Below, piece by piece: positions 11,624 to 22,202 of a DNA stretch of 64,000 bases (position 1 is its first letter; the number at the start of each line of letters is the position of its first letter). Position numbers and translations under genes: made by a program. The DNA is taken from NCBI GenBank assembly GCA_021613375.1, contig CM038726.1, forward strand, positions 13,956,841 through 14,020,840, in the 5' to 3' direction. Below the pieces are notes generated by a model that was not told the origin of the DNA, searched no databases, and saw only the letters and a list, made by a program, of their open reading frames with translations. The DNA is from Megaleporinus macrocephalus. Its lineage: Eukaryota; Chordata; Actinopteri; Characiformes; Anostomidae.

Positions 11624-12630
11624 GGGTGTGTTTCAAAACCTAGTGGGTGTCTTACGCCATAGTATGCGCTCCCGACATGTAGGCTGTCCCAATTCTTAGA
11701 TACCTTAAACATGCTGTCTACTAAGGAGCCTTATTTTAACCCGATTTTAAGGAATCATCAAACAGTTCCTCAGCTGCTATGGCAGTCCCATGATGCAACA
11801 CAGGCAAACCTACAAGCAGTGAAGTCATTTTAAAAAAAGTTATTTCAATTCTCTCTGATGTTTTAATCTGTTTCTTGTCATATAATCACACAAAACAGTA
11901 TTTTATTTGGAACTTGGCAACGATTTGTTGACCATTTTGCAGTTTTATACTCGAGCCATTAGCATTCGTGCTAGCGTTTTTTTAAGCTTCAAGCTATTGT
12001 TTTAGATAGCCAGCTGGTAGCTTAGCAACTAAACATGTGCAGGGGGCGGGAAGAAGCCGTGACGCAGTTGCTCTCTTACTAGAGCGTCTCAATAACATGT
12101 TTTATGAGGAGAGATGTCAGACAGAACACTGCAACTTAAACATCTGCCTAGCATAAAACCTAGTAAAACCTAGTGAGGGTCTACATAGACAGCATTTTAT
12201 GTCATAGTATGCGCTCCCGACATGTAGTCTGTCCCAATTCTTACATAACTTAAACATGCTGTCTACTGAGACACCTTATTTTGGCCCCATTGTAAGGAAG
12301 CATCGAACGCTTCCTCAGCCGCTAAGGCAGTCCCAAGATGCAAGGCAGGCAAAGCTGCGAGTCATTGACCATTTTGCAGTTTTATACTCGAGCCATTAGC
12401 ATCTACGCTAGCGGATTTTTAAATATGTGGCTATTGTTTTAGATGCCAGCTGGTAGTTTAGCAACTAGCTATAACACCGCTGGCGTGCTGCAGTGGGCGG
12501 GAACAATCCGTGACGCAGTTGCAGCTCAATGATCTGTTTATGAGGAGAGATGTCAGACAGAACACTGCTACTTAAAGCGCTGCCTACCTAGACACTACCT
12601 ACTACCTACAGCTCACTAGGTTTTGAGACA
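11624..12630. mobile_element. Tandemly doubled DNA element with inverted termini
   Basis: Two related roughly 500-bp segments lie head to tail. The string 'CATAGTATGCGCTCCCGACA' occurs at 11658 and again at 12203, an offset of 545 bp, and similarity continues through 'AAACATGCTGTCTACT', 'CAGTTTTATACTCGAGCC' and 'GAGGAGAGATGTCAGACAGA'. The outer left end contains 'TTCAAAACCTAGTG'; the outer right end contains its near inverse 'CACTAGGTTTTGAGAC'. A similar CCTAGTGAGG junction near 12168-12178 separates the copies. This looks like a non-autonomous DNA transposon duplicated in place. Confidence 0.75.
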
Positions 12631-12839
12631 GACCCTGTATATTTATTAAAAAAATATGTATCATTGATGTACTATCTATTTATACATACATATTACAATA
12701 TTTATGTATTATGATTAATGATTATTAAAATGATTATTGTTCAAGAAAGAGTGTAAAAAGGTACAAATAATTTTGTCTCACTGAAATTTTTCTTTATAAT
12801 AAAGTCTTTTTCCTCTGGGTCCCCAGTACATGTACAAAG

Positions 12840-13118
12840 TACACCCATCAGTCATACACACATTATCCGTTTTATCAGCTCCACTGACCATACAGGAGCA
12901 CTTTGTAGTTCAACAATTACAGACTGTAGTCCATCTGATTCACTGCATATATCCTTTATCACCTTTCACCCTATTCTTTAATGCTCAGGACCCCCACAGG
13001 ACCACCACTAAGCAGGTACTATTTGGGAGGTGGATCATTCTCAGCACTGCAGCAATATATATACACTTAGTGAGCTAAAGCTGATCCAGCATAACCAAAG
13101 GCTAGACCACCTGTCTAT
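12840..13118. mobile_element. Truncated copy of the 10059-10630 transposon
   Basis: The segment starts TACACCCATCAGTCAT and shares GGAGCACTTTGTAGTTC, ATTACAGACTGTAGTCCA and the CCACAGGACCACCA segment with the element at 10059-10630. The far end is missing or decayed. Confidence 0.65.
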
Positions 13119-13139
13119 AGCCGCCGGTCACCGGTCCAG

Positions 13140-13580
13140 TCGTATATCAGTACACCCACATTGTTTGATAATTAATTTGTTTGTTCGTCTTTCCATCTGC
13201 ATGTCTGTTTGTCCATTCGTTCACTCATTGCTTCATCCACCAGTTTATACATCCACCTGTCCTTCCATTCATCTGCATGTTTGTTTGTCTGTTTATTTTT
13301 GTGTTGCTTGATCCAACCATTCGTTTCTTCATGTCCGTACGTCTGTCTGTCTGCACATCAAGTTTTTTAATGATTTTAGTGCTGCTGGCTAGCAGTGTTA
13401 GACAGACCGCTGTCAATCAAGCTGCTCAGAAGTTCTTGTTAAGTTGCCACACTGAGTGGTTAGAGTGTGGCAACATTGAGCAAGGTCAAATATCTACACT
13501 GAAATCTCAACTATGATCACTTACTTTGACTAGAAATTATCAAAAGTGGCACTTTCAGTTTTTGGCTGAATGACAAAAAA
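13140..13580. other. Intergenic; diverged simple-sequence region
   Basis: A pyrimidine-rich stretch at about 13180-13360 with repeated GTCTGTTTGTC, CATTCATC and CATCTGCATG words looks like an old tandem repeat. Overlapping open frames on both strands arise from this simple composition and are not credible genes. Confidence 0.5.
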
Positions 13581-13587
13581 TGTTGGG

Positions 13588-13588
13588 G

Positions 13589-13663
<75 letters not shown>

Positions 13664-13667
13664 TATA
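13588..13667 (+). repeat. Poly-A tract followed by (TA)n microsatellite
   Basis: About 30 consecutive A residues, then about 20 TA dinucleotides with one CA interruption. Could be the relic tail of a retroposed element, but no body was recognised upstream. Confidence 0.95.
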
Positions 13668-14339
13668 TTCACTACTAAATATTAAATACATAACTGCATC
13701 TGTGAATCCTGTGTGATTTTGTGGTGGTGTGACTTTATGTTTACATTAACTCATTTTTCAGTCCCACATTTTAGTGACATTTATATTAAGACGTGATTAG
13801 GTGCTGTTTTCACTGTCCAGCTGGTGTGTAGGTGTCTTATTTGGTTTCTTATTATTATCTGCAAGCCTGCAGTGGTGTGATAGTTTGTGTTCCAGTATGT
13901 TGTTGTTGGTTTTAAGCACACATCCACAGACATTATCTCTGTTTATCTTTACAGGCATTTTCTATTGTCCTGTGTCCTCCTGTAGCCATTAATCTAACAA
14001 TTGTACTTATTGCAATGTCTGCACCTAAACCTAATTCTAACTTTAACTTCACAAATGGAGCAGATCTTTGTTTTTCTTTGTTTTATGTTTACACAGGTAT
14101 GATGTTAATGTGGGTTATGGGCCAATCAGCTGTAATTACCTTTTACATAGATGTTTTTCAGCTTCTCTTAATCTATCAGAATTAAAGCATGTTCTTGTTA
14201 CGGCACCTGTTAGCAGTTCAGACTAAACCCTCTGTAGGACTTTTAAGTCAAATGTGTGGACTTAACAGCCGATACAACTAAACAGACACAAAAACAACTA
14301 GAAGAGGAATTTCAGCAACAAACCTTCAGTTGGCCTCAC

Positions 14340-15150
14340 AGAAGCTTTACTATGGTGTCCCAGATGGTTGCTAAGGTGTTGCTGTGCTGTTGCTATGATA
14401 CCCCAGGTTCTTGTTAAGGTGCTGCTAGGCCATTACTATGGTATACCAGGTTGTTGTCATGGGGTTACTAGAAACTTGTTTTGGTCTCCCAGGTGATTGT
14501 TAAGGTGTTGCTAGGCTTTTGTTAAATATCTCAGGTTCTTGTTAAGGTGTTGCTAGGCCATTGCTATGATATCCCAGGTCGTTGTTATAGGGTCACTAGA
14601 ACCTTGTTTTAGTATCTCAGGTGTTTAAGGTGTTACTAGGCCGTTGCTATAGTATCCCTGGCCCTTGTTAAAAGGTTGCTAAACTGTTGCTATGGTGTCC
14701 CAGGCTCTTGTTAAGGTGTTGCTGGGCCATTGCTGTAATATCCCAGGTTATTGTAATGGGGTTACTAGAACCGTGTTTTAGTATCCCAGGTTCTTGTTAA
14801 GGTGCTGCTAGGCCATTGCTATGGTATCCCAGGTTGTTGTCATAGGTTTACTAGAAACTAGTTTTGGTCTCCCAGGTGATTGTTAAGGTGTTACTAGGCC
14901 GTTGCTATAGTATCCCAGGCCCTTGTTAAAATGTTGCTAAGATGTTGCTATGGTGTCCCAGGCTCTTGTTAAGGTGTTGCTAGGCCATTGCTATGATATC
15001 CCAGGTTATTGTAATGTGGTTACTAGAACCTTGTTTTAGTATCCCAGGTGATTGTCAAGGTGTTACTAGGTCATTGCTATAGGTTGCAGGTGGTTGTTAG
15101 GTGTTGCTATGCCTTTGCTAGACCAGATGGTGTAGCCAGGCCATTGCTAT
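14340..15150 (+). repeat. Diverged minisatellite, unit about 45 bp
   Basis: Some 18 imperfect units built from the phrases 'GTTGCTAGGCCATTGCTATG', 'TATCCCAGGTTCTTG' and 'TTAAGGTG'. A longer alternation is visible: every few units a 'TTACTAGAACCTTGTTTTAG' variant appears (near 14465, 14591, 14763, 14849 and 15021), showing a higher-order pattern. Similar TTGCTAGG/TTGCTATGG minisatellites are common in fish. No coding frame persists. Confidence 0.9.
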
Positions 15151-15159
15151 GTATTCAGT

Positions 15160-16080
15160 GTGCACATTAATAACATTTTTGTCTGATAGTAGACAGAGAC
15201 ACAGTCTAATGTAGTGAAGGACATTTGTTTGTGACTCTAACCGCCTGCTTCAGTCCACTGCTGCTCCCATAATCCCACTGCCTTTTCTTAACCTAAGCCG
15301 TTCATTTGTCATGTCCCAATAACAGAACCTTGCAAATGTGACCATAAAATGGGAAGCTATGTGATTTCAGTTAGTAAATAACTTAATTAATAATTTCAGT
15401 ACAATATAAAGCTGGGCTTATGACCAGTGACCATGTTCACTACTCAGTTCAGTCCTCCCTCAGAAGAGTTTACTAATGCTCAGATTAACAACTGGCTCAT
15501 CACATGTTTTGTCAGTCTACTCAGGCTTTAGAAGGAACTTTAGTGTTTGTAATGAAGCCAGTTTTGTGTTTTTCTTTAGAATAAGCCTTTACATGCTGTG
15601 TAGTGACTTTAAAACAGTTGCTTAACAAGTACTAATTGATGTTTTTTTCTTAATTGTATATATATTTTCTATAAATTTCTTCTAATTGTAAAAGTAATTG
15701 TATTCTGTATAGGCATTTCCAATGCTTGCATTGCGTTACATCTCTTAGAGATATGAAGTTTTGTTTCTGCAGTGAAAGTACATTTTACCATGTATATAGC
15801 AGTTGTACAGAGTCTTGGTAAACAGCCTGGCATAGTACAGCTGCTTCTTTCCATTTCTAACAACTGACTGAAACACGAAAATTGCTCATATTTACAGTCG
15901 GTGACATATCTTCTACTTCCAGAAGGCCTTGAGGGGCTTTTTTTGTTCTCTCACAAAATTGTTCCCACTCACAGAAAATCAAAAGGTGATTGGTTGATTA
16001 ATTTTGACATGTATTGATTGAAGCATGAAGACCAGCGAATTGGATCCTACAATGATGGGGTCTACAAAGCTACATACAGA
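15160..16080. other. Intergenic, nothing identified
   Basis: AT-rich sequence without recognisable repeats, domains or RNA genes. Short frames on the minus strand near 15669-15863 have no supporting features. Confidence 0.5.
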
Positions 16081-16084
16081 AACA

Positions 16085-16530
16085 TAAAGCATTGCCGATG
16101 ATTAACAGCACTGTAAGCATGCGGCAAAAGTTGCCCCTAAGCCACATTTCCTGCACCATGACAGTGAACATGAGTCCCATTCACTGCAGCCTTTCTAGAC
16201 TCTATTTCTGTCAGTGCTGTCTGATTCATGGCTATGCGAACCACACTCTGTTAGCAGCTTTCTCACTCTATAATGGCTTTATCCATCACACTGAAGGAAG
16301 AGAGTCGCCTGACTTGGCGAGGTCAAAGGTCATGGCAGATTTTTGGCTGGTGTCAGCAGACAACCTGTTTTTTATTGTGTCAGTGGTTGCCTGGGCTGAT
16401 CATATTACCCCTGCAAAATATCCCCTAAGCTTTCTGACATGCCATGCTCTGTATCTGAGGTCAACTAGACCTGCTGAAGCTAATCCATCTTTCATGGAGG
16501 CAGGAAAGCAGCAACAGGGTTTGTAAGGCT
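16085..16530. promoter_or_regulatory. Candidate conserved element with a nuclear-receptor site
   Basis: A unique stretch of about 440 bp with balanced base composition. It stays open for 144 codons on the + strand, but the translated protein is Cys/His/Leu/Ser-rich without a domain, so I read it as non-coding. It contains a perfect direct repeat with one-base spacing (AGGTCA A AGGTCA, 16320-16332) and further TGACAT/AGGTCAACTAGACC elements near 16435-16472. An enhancer is plausible; conservation could not be tested. Confidence 0.4.
16320..16332 (+). promoter_or_regulatory. Perfect DR1 nuclear-receptor motif
   Basis: AGGTCAAAGGTCA: two identical AGGTCA half-sites in direct orientation, one base apart. 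DR1 is the consensus for HNF4, RXR homodimers, RXR-PPAR and COUP-TF. Chance occurrence in a window of this size is unlikely but not negligible. Confidence 0.6.
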
Positions 16531-16683
16531 TTATATTGTTTCTTTTTTTTTTAATAGAATTTATGACTTAAAATTGGAGTGGAAATTGAAAACATATTGA
16601 AAATATAATATAAATGGATTGGTTTTGTGTCTTTAGTTTCATATTTCTGTTTTATATAGGTTAACTTCAGGCTGAGTGTTTAG

Positions 16684-17273
16684 TACACTAAAAAAAATTA
16701 TTCTTCAACAAGCCATACTTCTGAAATTCAAGAGCTTCTACTTAAAACATTTAAGGTTGGGTTGTTTCATTTTATGGTCAAATTCAAGTTCATCCAACTC
16801 AACAAGAAGACGACGTACAGCATATCCTTCATCAGCATTTTCCGCTAACTTCATCCATTTTATAGCTCCGTCCAGGGCGAACTTCAGAGCCTCGTCTCAG
16901 GTAAGATAACGTAATGTAAAACTAATTTTCATTTCAGGTAGATGTACTTATTTGATAATGACTGCCATTTTTACCACAGTTAATTGTGTTATTGTGATTA
17001 TATTGCTATTTTATTGTTTTGTTGCTAGCAAGTTAGCTAGCATAGCTAGCCATCTATAGTTAAAACAGTTAGCTTAACCACAATATTTTATGATATGGTC
17101 ATGTGTTTGGCTTGATGATAATTATAATACTTTAATTAATACATTAGTTTTGCTTTTGTTTAATTAGTTAAATTAACTTAATACAACTAAGTTGGTACAG
17201 CAAACATTTTTTAGTTAAACTTACTTAATCCTTCATGTTGCCTTGATTCTAACACATAATTGTTTTCAGTGTA
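16684..17273. mobile_element. Possible MITE with imperfect inverted ends
   Basis: The left end TACACTAAAAAAAATT is similar to the reverse complement of the right end (TACACTGAAAACAATT). The interior is AT-rich after 16910. The first 200 bases, however, carry an unusually regular minus-strand frame (16738-16896), which does not fit a pure MITE. No clear target duplication. Confidence 0.4.
16738..16896 (-). pseudogene. Unrecognised coding-like fragment, 52 codons
   Basis: On the minus strand a frame runs from 16896 to a TAG at 16740-16738. The peptide looks protein-like: a helical stretch 'ALKFALDGAIKWMKLAEN' is followed by 'DEGYAVRRLLVELDELEF' and a Lys-rich end. It has no ATG at its start; upstream the frame meets TGA at 16899-16897, with an AG close by, so it could be a terminal exon or a remnant. 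It matches no family I can name. It lies inside the inverted-end element above and may be transposon-derived. Confidence 0.35.
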
Positions 17274-17279
17274 GCATAT

Positions 17280-18870
17280 AAGTCATTACAGGATATTAGG
17301 GCAGAGTGCATAACCATAGCCTCTTTTCCACTGGAGGGCCAAACATGGAGTACTCATCCTAGTGGCATTTCCACACATGGTCTGCACATGGTCCCCCTTT
17401 TATTACAGTTAGCTACCCATGCTCAGGACCACAGGAACATTTGGAGGAATGACGCAACGTAGCTATTCACTGATTGTTTCTACATTTATGTCAGCACTGG
17501 GCCACCTCATTCCCCCAAAACCGAAATACCAATACTTTCAGTTTGTTTGGCTTTTACCTTTATAAAGCAGTGGATTTACAATCCACCATTCAACAAGTGT
17601 CATACCATCAATCTAATTACAATTCCTAAATGTTAAATGCTGCTCATAACGAGGGGAGCCGGTTAGCTTCAGCTTAGTTAGCATGCGCCCGGATCTCTTC
17701 ACCACTGAACTGGATTGACTAACAAACGCTAAACTGACATAAGAGTAAATGATAATGACTAAAGTCTGAGGGTGTGAAGTTGAGCTGGCACAGAAAGCTG
17801 TCATTAAACCTGCTCAGTAGTGTTTAGATTTGTAACTTTCTAGGTAAGCTAATGCTAACTAGGCTCCTCTACCCTAGGTTAGCCTTTTTTAGTAAACAGA
17901 GGCTTTATAATAAAATGAGAAGATAAACTCTGCTGAATGAAACATGAGCAAGTTGTAACTTTAAGATTATTTAAGTGTAAGTAGCTACAAGTTCCATCTT
18001 GAGAGGCTGGATATTCTATTTTTTGGGTCGCATATGCTGCCTCAGATATCATAGCACACCATCATGTTTTATTTTTACCCTTGTTTTTCTGTAATCAATA
18101 AAAGTAGCTGGCAAAGTGTAACAGCAAACCATAGAACATGATATCTGCCATGCTGTCTGACTGCTTCTGTCTGCTGAAGTTAAAGTTGTAGAAGAAAGAT
18201 GGTCAAACCGCCACACAGGAACACAGTCACTGATCTTTTGTCTGGAATTGAAGGTCAGTGAAGCAGTAATGGGGGCAAAGGGGTACACTGGGTCATCATG
18301 ACTCTGACACTAAATCCTCTTTTTCTAATTTCAACTCTTCCTGGGGTCTCTCTTCGTTTGCCCTCTGCCTTTGGTTAGTTAGTGGGAATTGATGTCAGCA
18401 GTCTTTTCTGAAGTCTGGATAATTCTGTCCACGTTGCAAAAGCCTATATTTACTTTAACTGATAACATTGTTAATGAACACATCAGCATCACTTCATTGG
18501 TCACGTAGACTTGTATGTATGAGGAGTTTGTTTTATTTTGATGTTTTGATGAACAATACTTAATTCCGATAATATACAATTAATATAAAGGCCCAGTCAC
18601 AATTAATATTACAAAGCACATGTCAACAGTACGTACAGAAAATAGTCATTGTATTTACAAAATGATTTATCTGGCAGGTTATATCTCTAACAAGTGGAAA
18701 TATGCAACAGTCTATCACAAAAATGCATATATGCAAACAAAATTTACAGGAGTTGGCAGAAAAAACTATTATAATTTTATTTCACATGATTTTCTTTCAT
18801 CCCACAATGTATAGGATAGCTGCCATGTTCAAAAGATGTATAAAAATAAGGATTGGAAAAAATAAAGATG
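17280..18870. other. Intergenic, nothing identified
   Basis: AT-rich sequence with scattered TTAGCTAGC words near 17030-17080 and 17640-17690 but no organised repeat, no splice-framed coding sequence and no RNA gene. Confidence 0.5.
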
Positions 18871-18879
18871 GCAGCTAAG

Positions 18880-19311
18880 ACCAATTAAATGCTTGCAAAG
18901 GAGTCAGACAAGGTTGCTTGCTGTTACCATATTTGTTCAATCTATTGATTAAAGATTTAGGATTGGTGTAAGAAACAACAATAACTTTTTGTATACGGAT
19001 GATACAGCACTCACAGCAGAACATCTGGAAGACCAGAGAGCCTTTTTGTAGAAGGTAATAGAACAGGTACAATAAGGTAAAAGATGTGAAAAGTTGGGAC
19101 TTCAGCTCAATATGAAGATGTTATGAAAACAAGACAGAGCACCAATGTTACCACTGATAGAGAAAATGCGCAAATGGTAGACATCTTTTGCCTGCCCAGG
19201 TCAGTTTTCAAAAACAGAGAATAAAGCATTTGGTAAATTCAACACAGATTGTTACTCTGAAAAACAAACATGAGGAGCCTGGAAACATTAAATGCAATGA
19301 TTTGTCTATAT
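18880..19311 (+). pseudogene. RTE-like LINE reverse transcriptase, 5' fragment
   Basis: Conceptual translation gives classic reverse-transcriptase motifs in order: 'GVRQGCLLLPYLFNL' at 18900 (motif 4), then, after a frameshift, 'NNNFLYTDDTALTAE' around 18980-19020 (the catalytic box, normally YADD, here YTDD), then after an in-frame TAG 'CEKLGLQLNMK' near 19085-19115. The pattern and the downstream half (20192-20545) resemble RTE/BovB-type LINEs. Multiple stops and frameshifts show it is dead. It is interrupted at 19311 by a hAT element. Confidence 0.8.
19304..19311 (+). repeat. Target-site duplication, left
   Basis: GTCTATAT lies immediately before the hAT terminus and pairs with GTCTATAC at 20184-20191 (7 of 8 bases). 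Eight-bp duplications are the hallmark of hAT insertion. Confidence 0.85.
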
Positions 19312-20183
19312 CAAGGGTGTCCAAAGTCCGGACCGCGGGCGAAATGTGGCCGCCAGACAGAATTTTATTGGCCCGTTGCATCGCTCCCGAGAGTACATTA
19401 CTGGTGGCCCGTCTGTAATTATTCCTTTCACCTGATGGTGGCATCAGTACATACATGTATTGTGTGTTTTACAGCTGTGTTAGCAATCTAAGTTAAGCAA
19501 ACTTAAGAGCCGTTATTTTTCTGACTGGACTCTTAAATTTACGGAGAAATGGACGTCAGAATATTTTTTGTAGAGAGGCGCTGCAAATGTGTGTGTCTCT
19601 TATACCAAGAGACTATTGCAGTAATGAAGGAGTTAAATATGAAGAGACATTATGAAACAAAGCATGGACATTATAGTAAATACTCAGGAGACCAGAGGAC
19701 AGAGACACCTGGTCTCACAGCAGCAACTGTTCTTCAGGGCGCAGGAGAGTGTGACCAGAGCGAGTTTAAACACTCCAGCAGCACTGCTGTGTCTGATCCA
19801 CTCACACCAGCACAACACGCTCAACATGATAGAAAGTTTTTTTCCATTCCGTAATAGATTATGTAACTTAAGAAATATAAGACTTGTTGTTATTAAGTTT
19901 ACAAGTTTGGTAATGCAGTGACTGAGTGGCATACAGTCTACATGAGAAACACTGAAGATACTTGAAGCAGAATGTTGTTCAGTACATGTTCAGACAAAAT
20001 GTGCTGTACATTGTGACATTGTTTACTCTCTTGATCTCCTGCTGCTGCAATTAAAGTAAAATTAAAAATTAATTAGTTAATTTATTCATTATTCTGTACA
20101 TGTGTTCTTTTCATATTTTGCATACAGTGTTATATATAATTAATGAATAATACTTTTGGAAAGAGAGACCGACCCCACCCCTG
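19312..20183 (+). mobile_element. Internally deleted hAT transposon
   Basis: The ends CAAGGGTG and (inverted) CAGGGGTG form a short terminal inverted repeat, and the left end continues 'TCCAAAGTCCGGACCGCGGG', typical of a widespread vertebrate hAT group. The 8-bp flanks match at 7 positions. At 872 bp it is far shorter than an autonomous hAT (usually 2.5-4 kb), and only the N-terminal zinc-finger part of the transposase survives, so it is non-autonomous. It is inserted in the LINE at 18880-20545. Confidence 0.9.
19549..19740 (+). pseudogene. hAT transposase N-terminal zinc finger, remnant
   Basis: The frame beginning at 19549 carries a C..C...H....H finger of the type found in hAT transposases and their domesticated relatives (GTF2IRD2, ZMYM-type): 'CVCLLYQETIAVMKELN' then 'MKRHYETKH' and 'YSKYSGDQR'. 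One finger cysteine is replaced by Tyr (CLLY instead of CLIC). The frame ends at 19854 with no catalytic DDE or dimerisation domain. Confidence 0.8.
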
Positions 20184-20191
20184 GTCTATAC
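20184..20191 (+). repeat. Target-site duplication, right
   Basis: GTCTATAC, partner of the 8 bases at 19304-19311, one mismatch. Confidence 0.85.
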
Positions 20192-20545
20192 AAACAAAGA
20201 TCAGATTTGTCCAGGCTATGGTCTGCAAAAGCTGGACAATAAACAAGTAATACAGGAAAAATGTAGAAGAACTTTGAACGAGGTGTTGCTGAAGACTTTT
20301 GAGAACCCCCTGGATGGCAAAGGAAAAAATGAATGAATCCTGGACACGCTAATTCCTCACATACTATGAGAAGAACTGATTGAAAATACTGTTATGCTTG
20401 GAAGTGTTGTAGATATAAGAGGAAGAGGATGACCAGCTACAAGGTGGATGTATACAATCCAAAGAATCATGAAGTCAGAAGACAGGACAGTCCGGAGGAG
20501 CATCGGCCATATTGTCGCCAGGAGTCGAAAACAATTTGACGGCAC
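20192..20545 (+). pseudogene. RTE-like LINE, 3' fragment
   Basis: Continues the LINE after the hAT insertion: 'TKIRFVQAMVCKSWTINK' near 20191-20245, then 'TVMLGSVVDIRGRG', then 'ATRWMYTIQRIMKSE' and 'RRSIGHIVARSRKQFDG' ending near 20545. These match the conserved C-terminal region of RTE/BovB-type LINE proteins. An AATAATAAATGAAT tail follows, like a short 3' repeat tail. In-frame stops are present. Confidence 0.8.
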
Positions 20546-20559
20546 ATAATAATAAATGA

Positions 20560-21235
20560 ATTATAGTTTGGTGAGGAAGTGGCAGTTGCTCGGTGTTTTT
20601 CAATTATGATGTTCTCCACGTGTCTTGTGTACTATGAACTGCATATTGTGTATCACAATAACAGAAATGATTATACTAATAATCAAAATAAACATTGCCA
20701 ATCCCTACTGGCAGGGCATATATATACTTCTAATTAAGTTGTACTTACTAGTAATATGTATTCATAAGTATTCAACTATAGATTAAATTTCCTGTAATAT
20801 TTCCAGAGATATCACGCTATTCATATTTCCTGCCATGATGTGTGATACAGCAGTACTGTTTGCAGATAAGCAGCCTCATATTATGGTGGTATGGGGGGTG
20901 TGACATTCCTGGAATCACACACATAACCCTTCATTTTCTAAACACAATGAGCTGAAATAATGCCAAAACCTTTGTCCCATAAGAGTACACTGTTTCTCTG
21001 TTGTCCTCCAGCTCTTCTGACTGCTGGCTTCTCATATACCTTCTGTATCATTAGTCTGAAAGTTAAAATCTGTTTAGATAAGATTATTTCAATTAAATCA
21101 GAAAAAATAGTTTTTACATGATATGGGCCTTTTACAGTTTAAGACCTTTTTATGACACTGAATATATCATTGAAAAACATGGACTGTATATTCACTTTCA
21201 TTGATTTTAATCTTTCTGTATTATTTAAAAGGAGT
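20560..21235. other. Intergenic, nothing identified
   Basis: AT-rich sequence with no recognisable repeat or coding feature. Confidence 0.5.
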
Positions 21236-21239
21236 AGCT

Positions 21240-21375
21240 GCTGTGTACATTTTGTGAAAGTTGATAAATGGACCAATGAAAATGCTCCAAAACAGCTTGG
21301 AAAAAAATCTGGTTCCATAGACTTACATTGAAAGTAATGTAGGTTTTTGTCCTCTTCTGTGAAGTCGTCATTTCA
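21240..21375 (-). repeat. Dispersed repeat, copy 3 (inverted)
   Basis: On the minus strand it contains 'TTCAATGTAAGTCTATGGAA', 'CCAGATT' and 'CATTGGTCCATTTATCA', matching the copies at 3270 and 8781. Confidence 0.7.
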
Positions 21376-21559
21376 GATATGCTTGTCTTTCTTTGGAAAG
21401 GGACGATGTATAATCAGATTATGTAAACAAGGCTATTGTAACAAGTACAAAAGTGCATGACGGCCTAAATGTATAATGCAAGTGCGAAATGTATAAAATA
21501 TATATAAGCATCCAACACTAAAGTCACACATAATCTTTTTTTTTGTTTATTGTCTCTCA

Positions 21560-21960
21560 AGCGTGCAGCCGCCCACGTCTCTGGATCTGGTGAGTGAATT
21601 GGGTGGGCTTGTTTGACAGCATGCATATAAATGGTTGGGAGTGGCTGACCTTTCACCACTGCCAATTTCTCTTCTCTCAGACCCCATTCGCCCTCAAGTT
21701 GAAATTCATATGCATTAGATATCCTGTAATGGGGCCATGCATTTCAAAATGTCTCGACCCCTGTTGTGTCTCCGGGTGAAATATGATGCGTCGCCTCTCT
21801 GAAAAGGGTGACAAGCCTATGAAATTTAATATTAGTTTAATTTAATATTTCAGCCACTGTCTGGACTGCCACATAGTCATGCTTCCAAAGAATGTTGATG
21901 CGGACGCGTGCCTGCACTTAAAACAATGGTTAAAACAGAAGAACTAGCTTTGGATCTCTA
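21560..21960. promoter_or_regulatory. Candidate conserved non-coding element
   Basis: About 400 bp of unique sequence with dense transcription-factor-like words: TTTGACAGC (MEIS/TALE-like, 21610), GCATATAAAT, GGCTGACCTTTCACC (receptor/T-box-like, 21643) and ATTCATATGCATTAG (POU/homeobox-like, about 21705). Neighbouring DNA is AT-rich and repetitive. Frames are short and domain-free. TALE-like words would suit a region near PBX3 or LMX1B in conserved synteny, but this is inference. Confidence 0.35.
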
Positions 21961-21967
21961 AAGCGGT

Positions 21968-22135
21968 GGTTCCCAGCCCTAATCCTGGTAGACCTTCTTG
22001 CTAAAACACACCCACCCTAGCTCAGGAAGGGTTTGTTAATTAGCTAATTAGTTGGATCGTATGTGTTGGGAGCAGGATAAACACTAAAATGCGCACGGCA
22101 GAATGTCCTCTAGGACCAAGGTTGGGGACCCCTAT
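21968..22135. mobile_element. Short hAT-like MITE with inverted ends
   Basis: The left end GGTTCCCAGCCCTAATCCTGG pairs approximately with the right end CCAAGGTTGGGGACCCC in inverse orientation; the interior holds TGTGTTGGGAGCAGGATAAA. I recognise it as a common short teleost repeat. About 170 bp, non-coding. Confidence 0.75.
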
Positions 22136-22202
22136 TGTAAGCAACCTTTTAATGGATCTTTCAACCTTTCAAAATGTGTTTGTCCAAGCCATAGACCGTA
22201 TA

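Noticed and set aside
16092..16526. 144-codon frame as a protein gene
   Set aside because: No domain, no convincing start context or splice sites, unusual Cys/His/Leu mix; kept as a possible conserved non-coding element.
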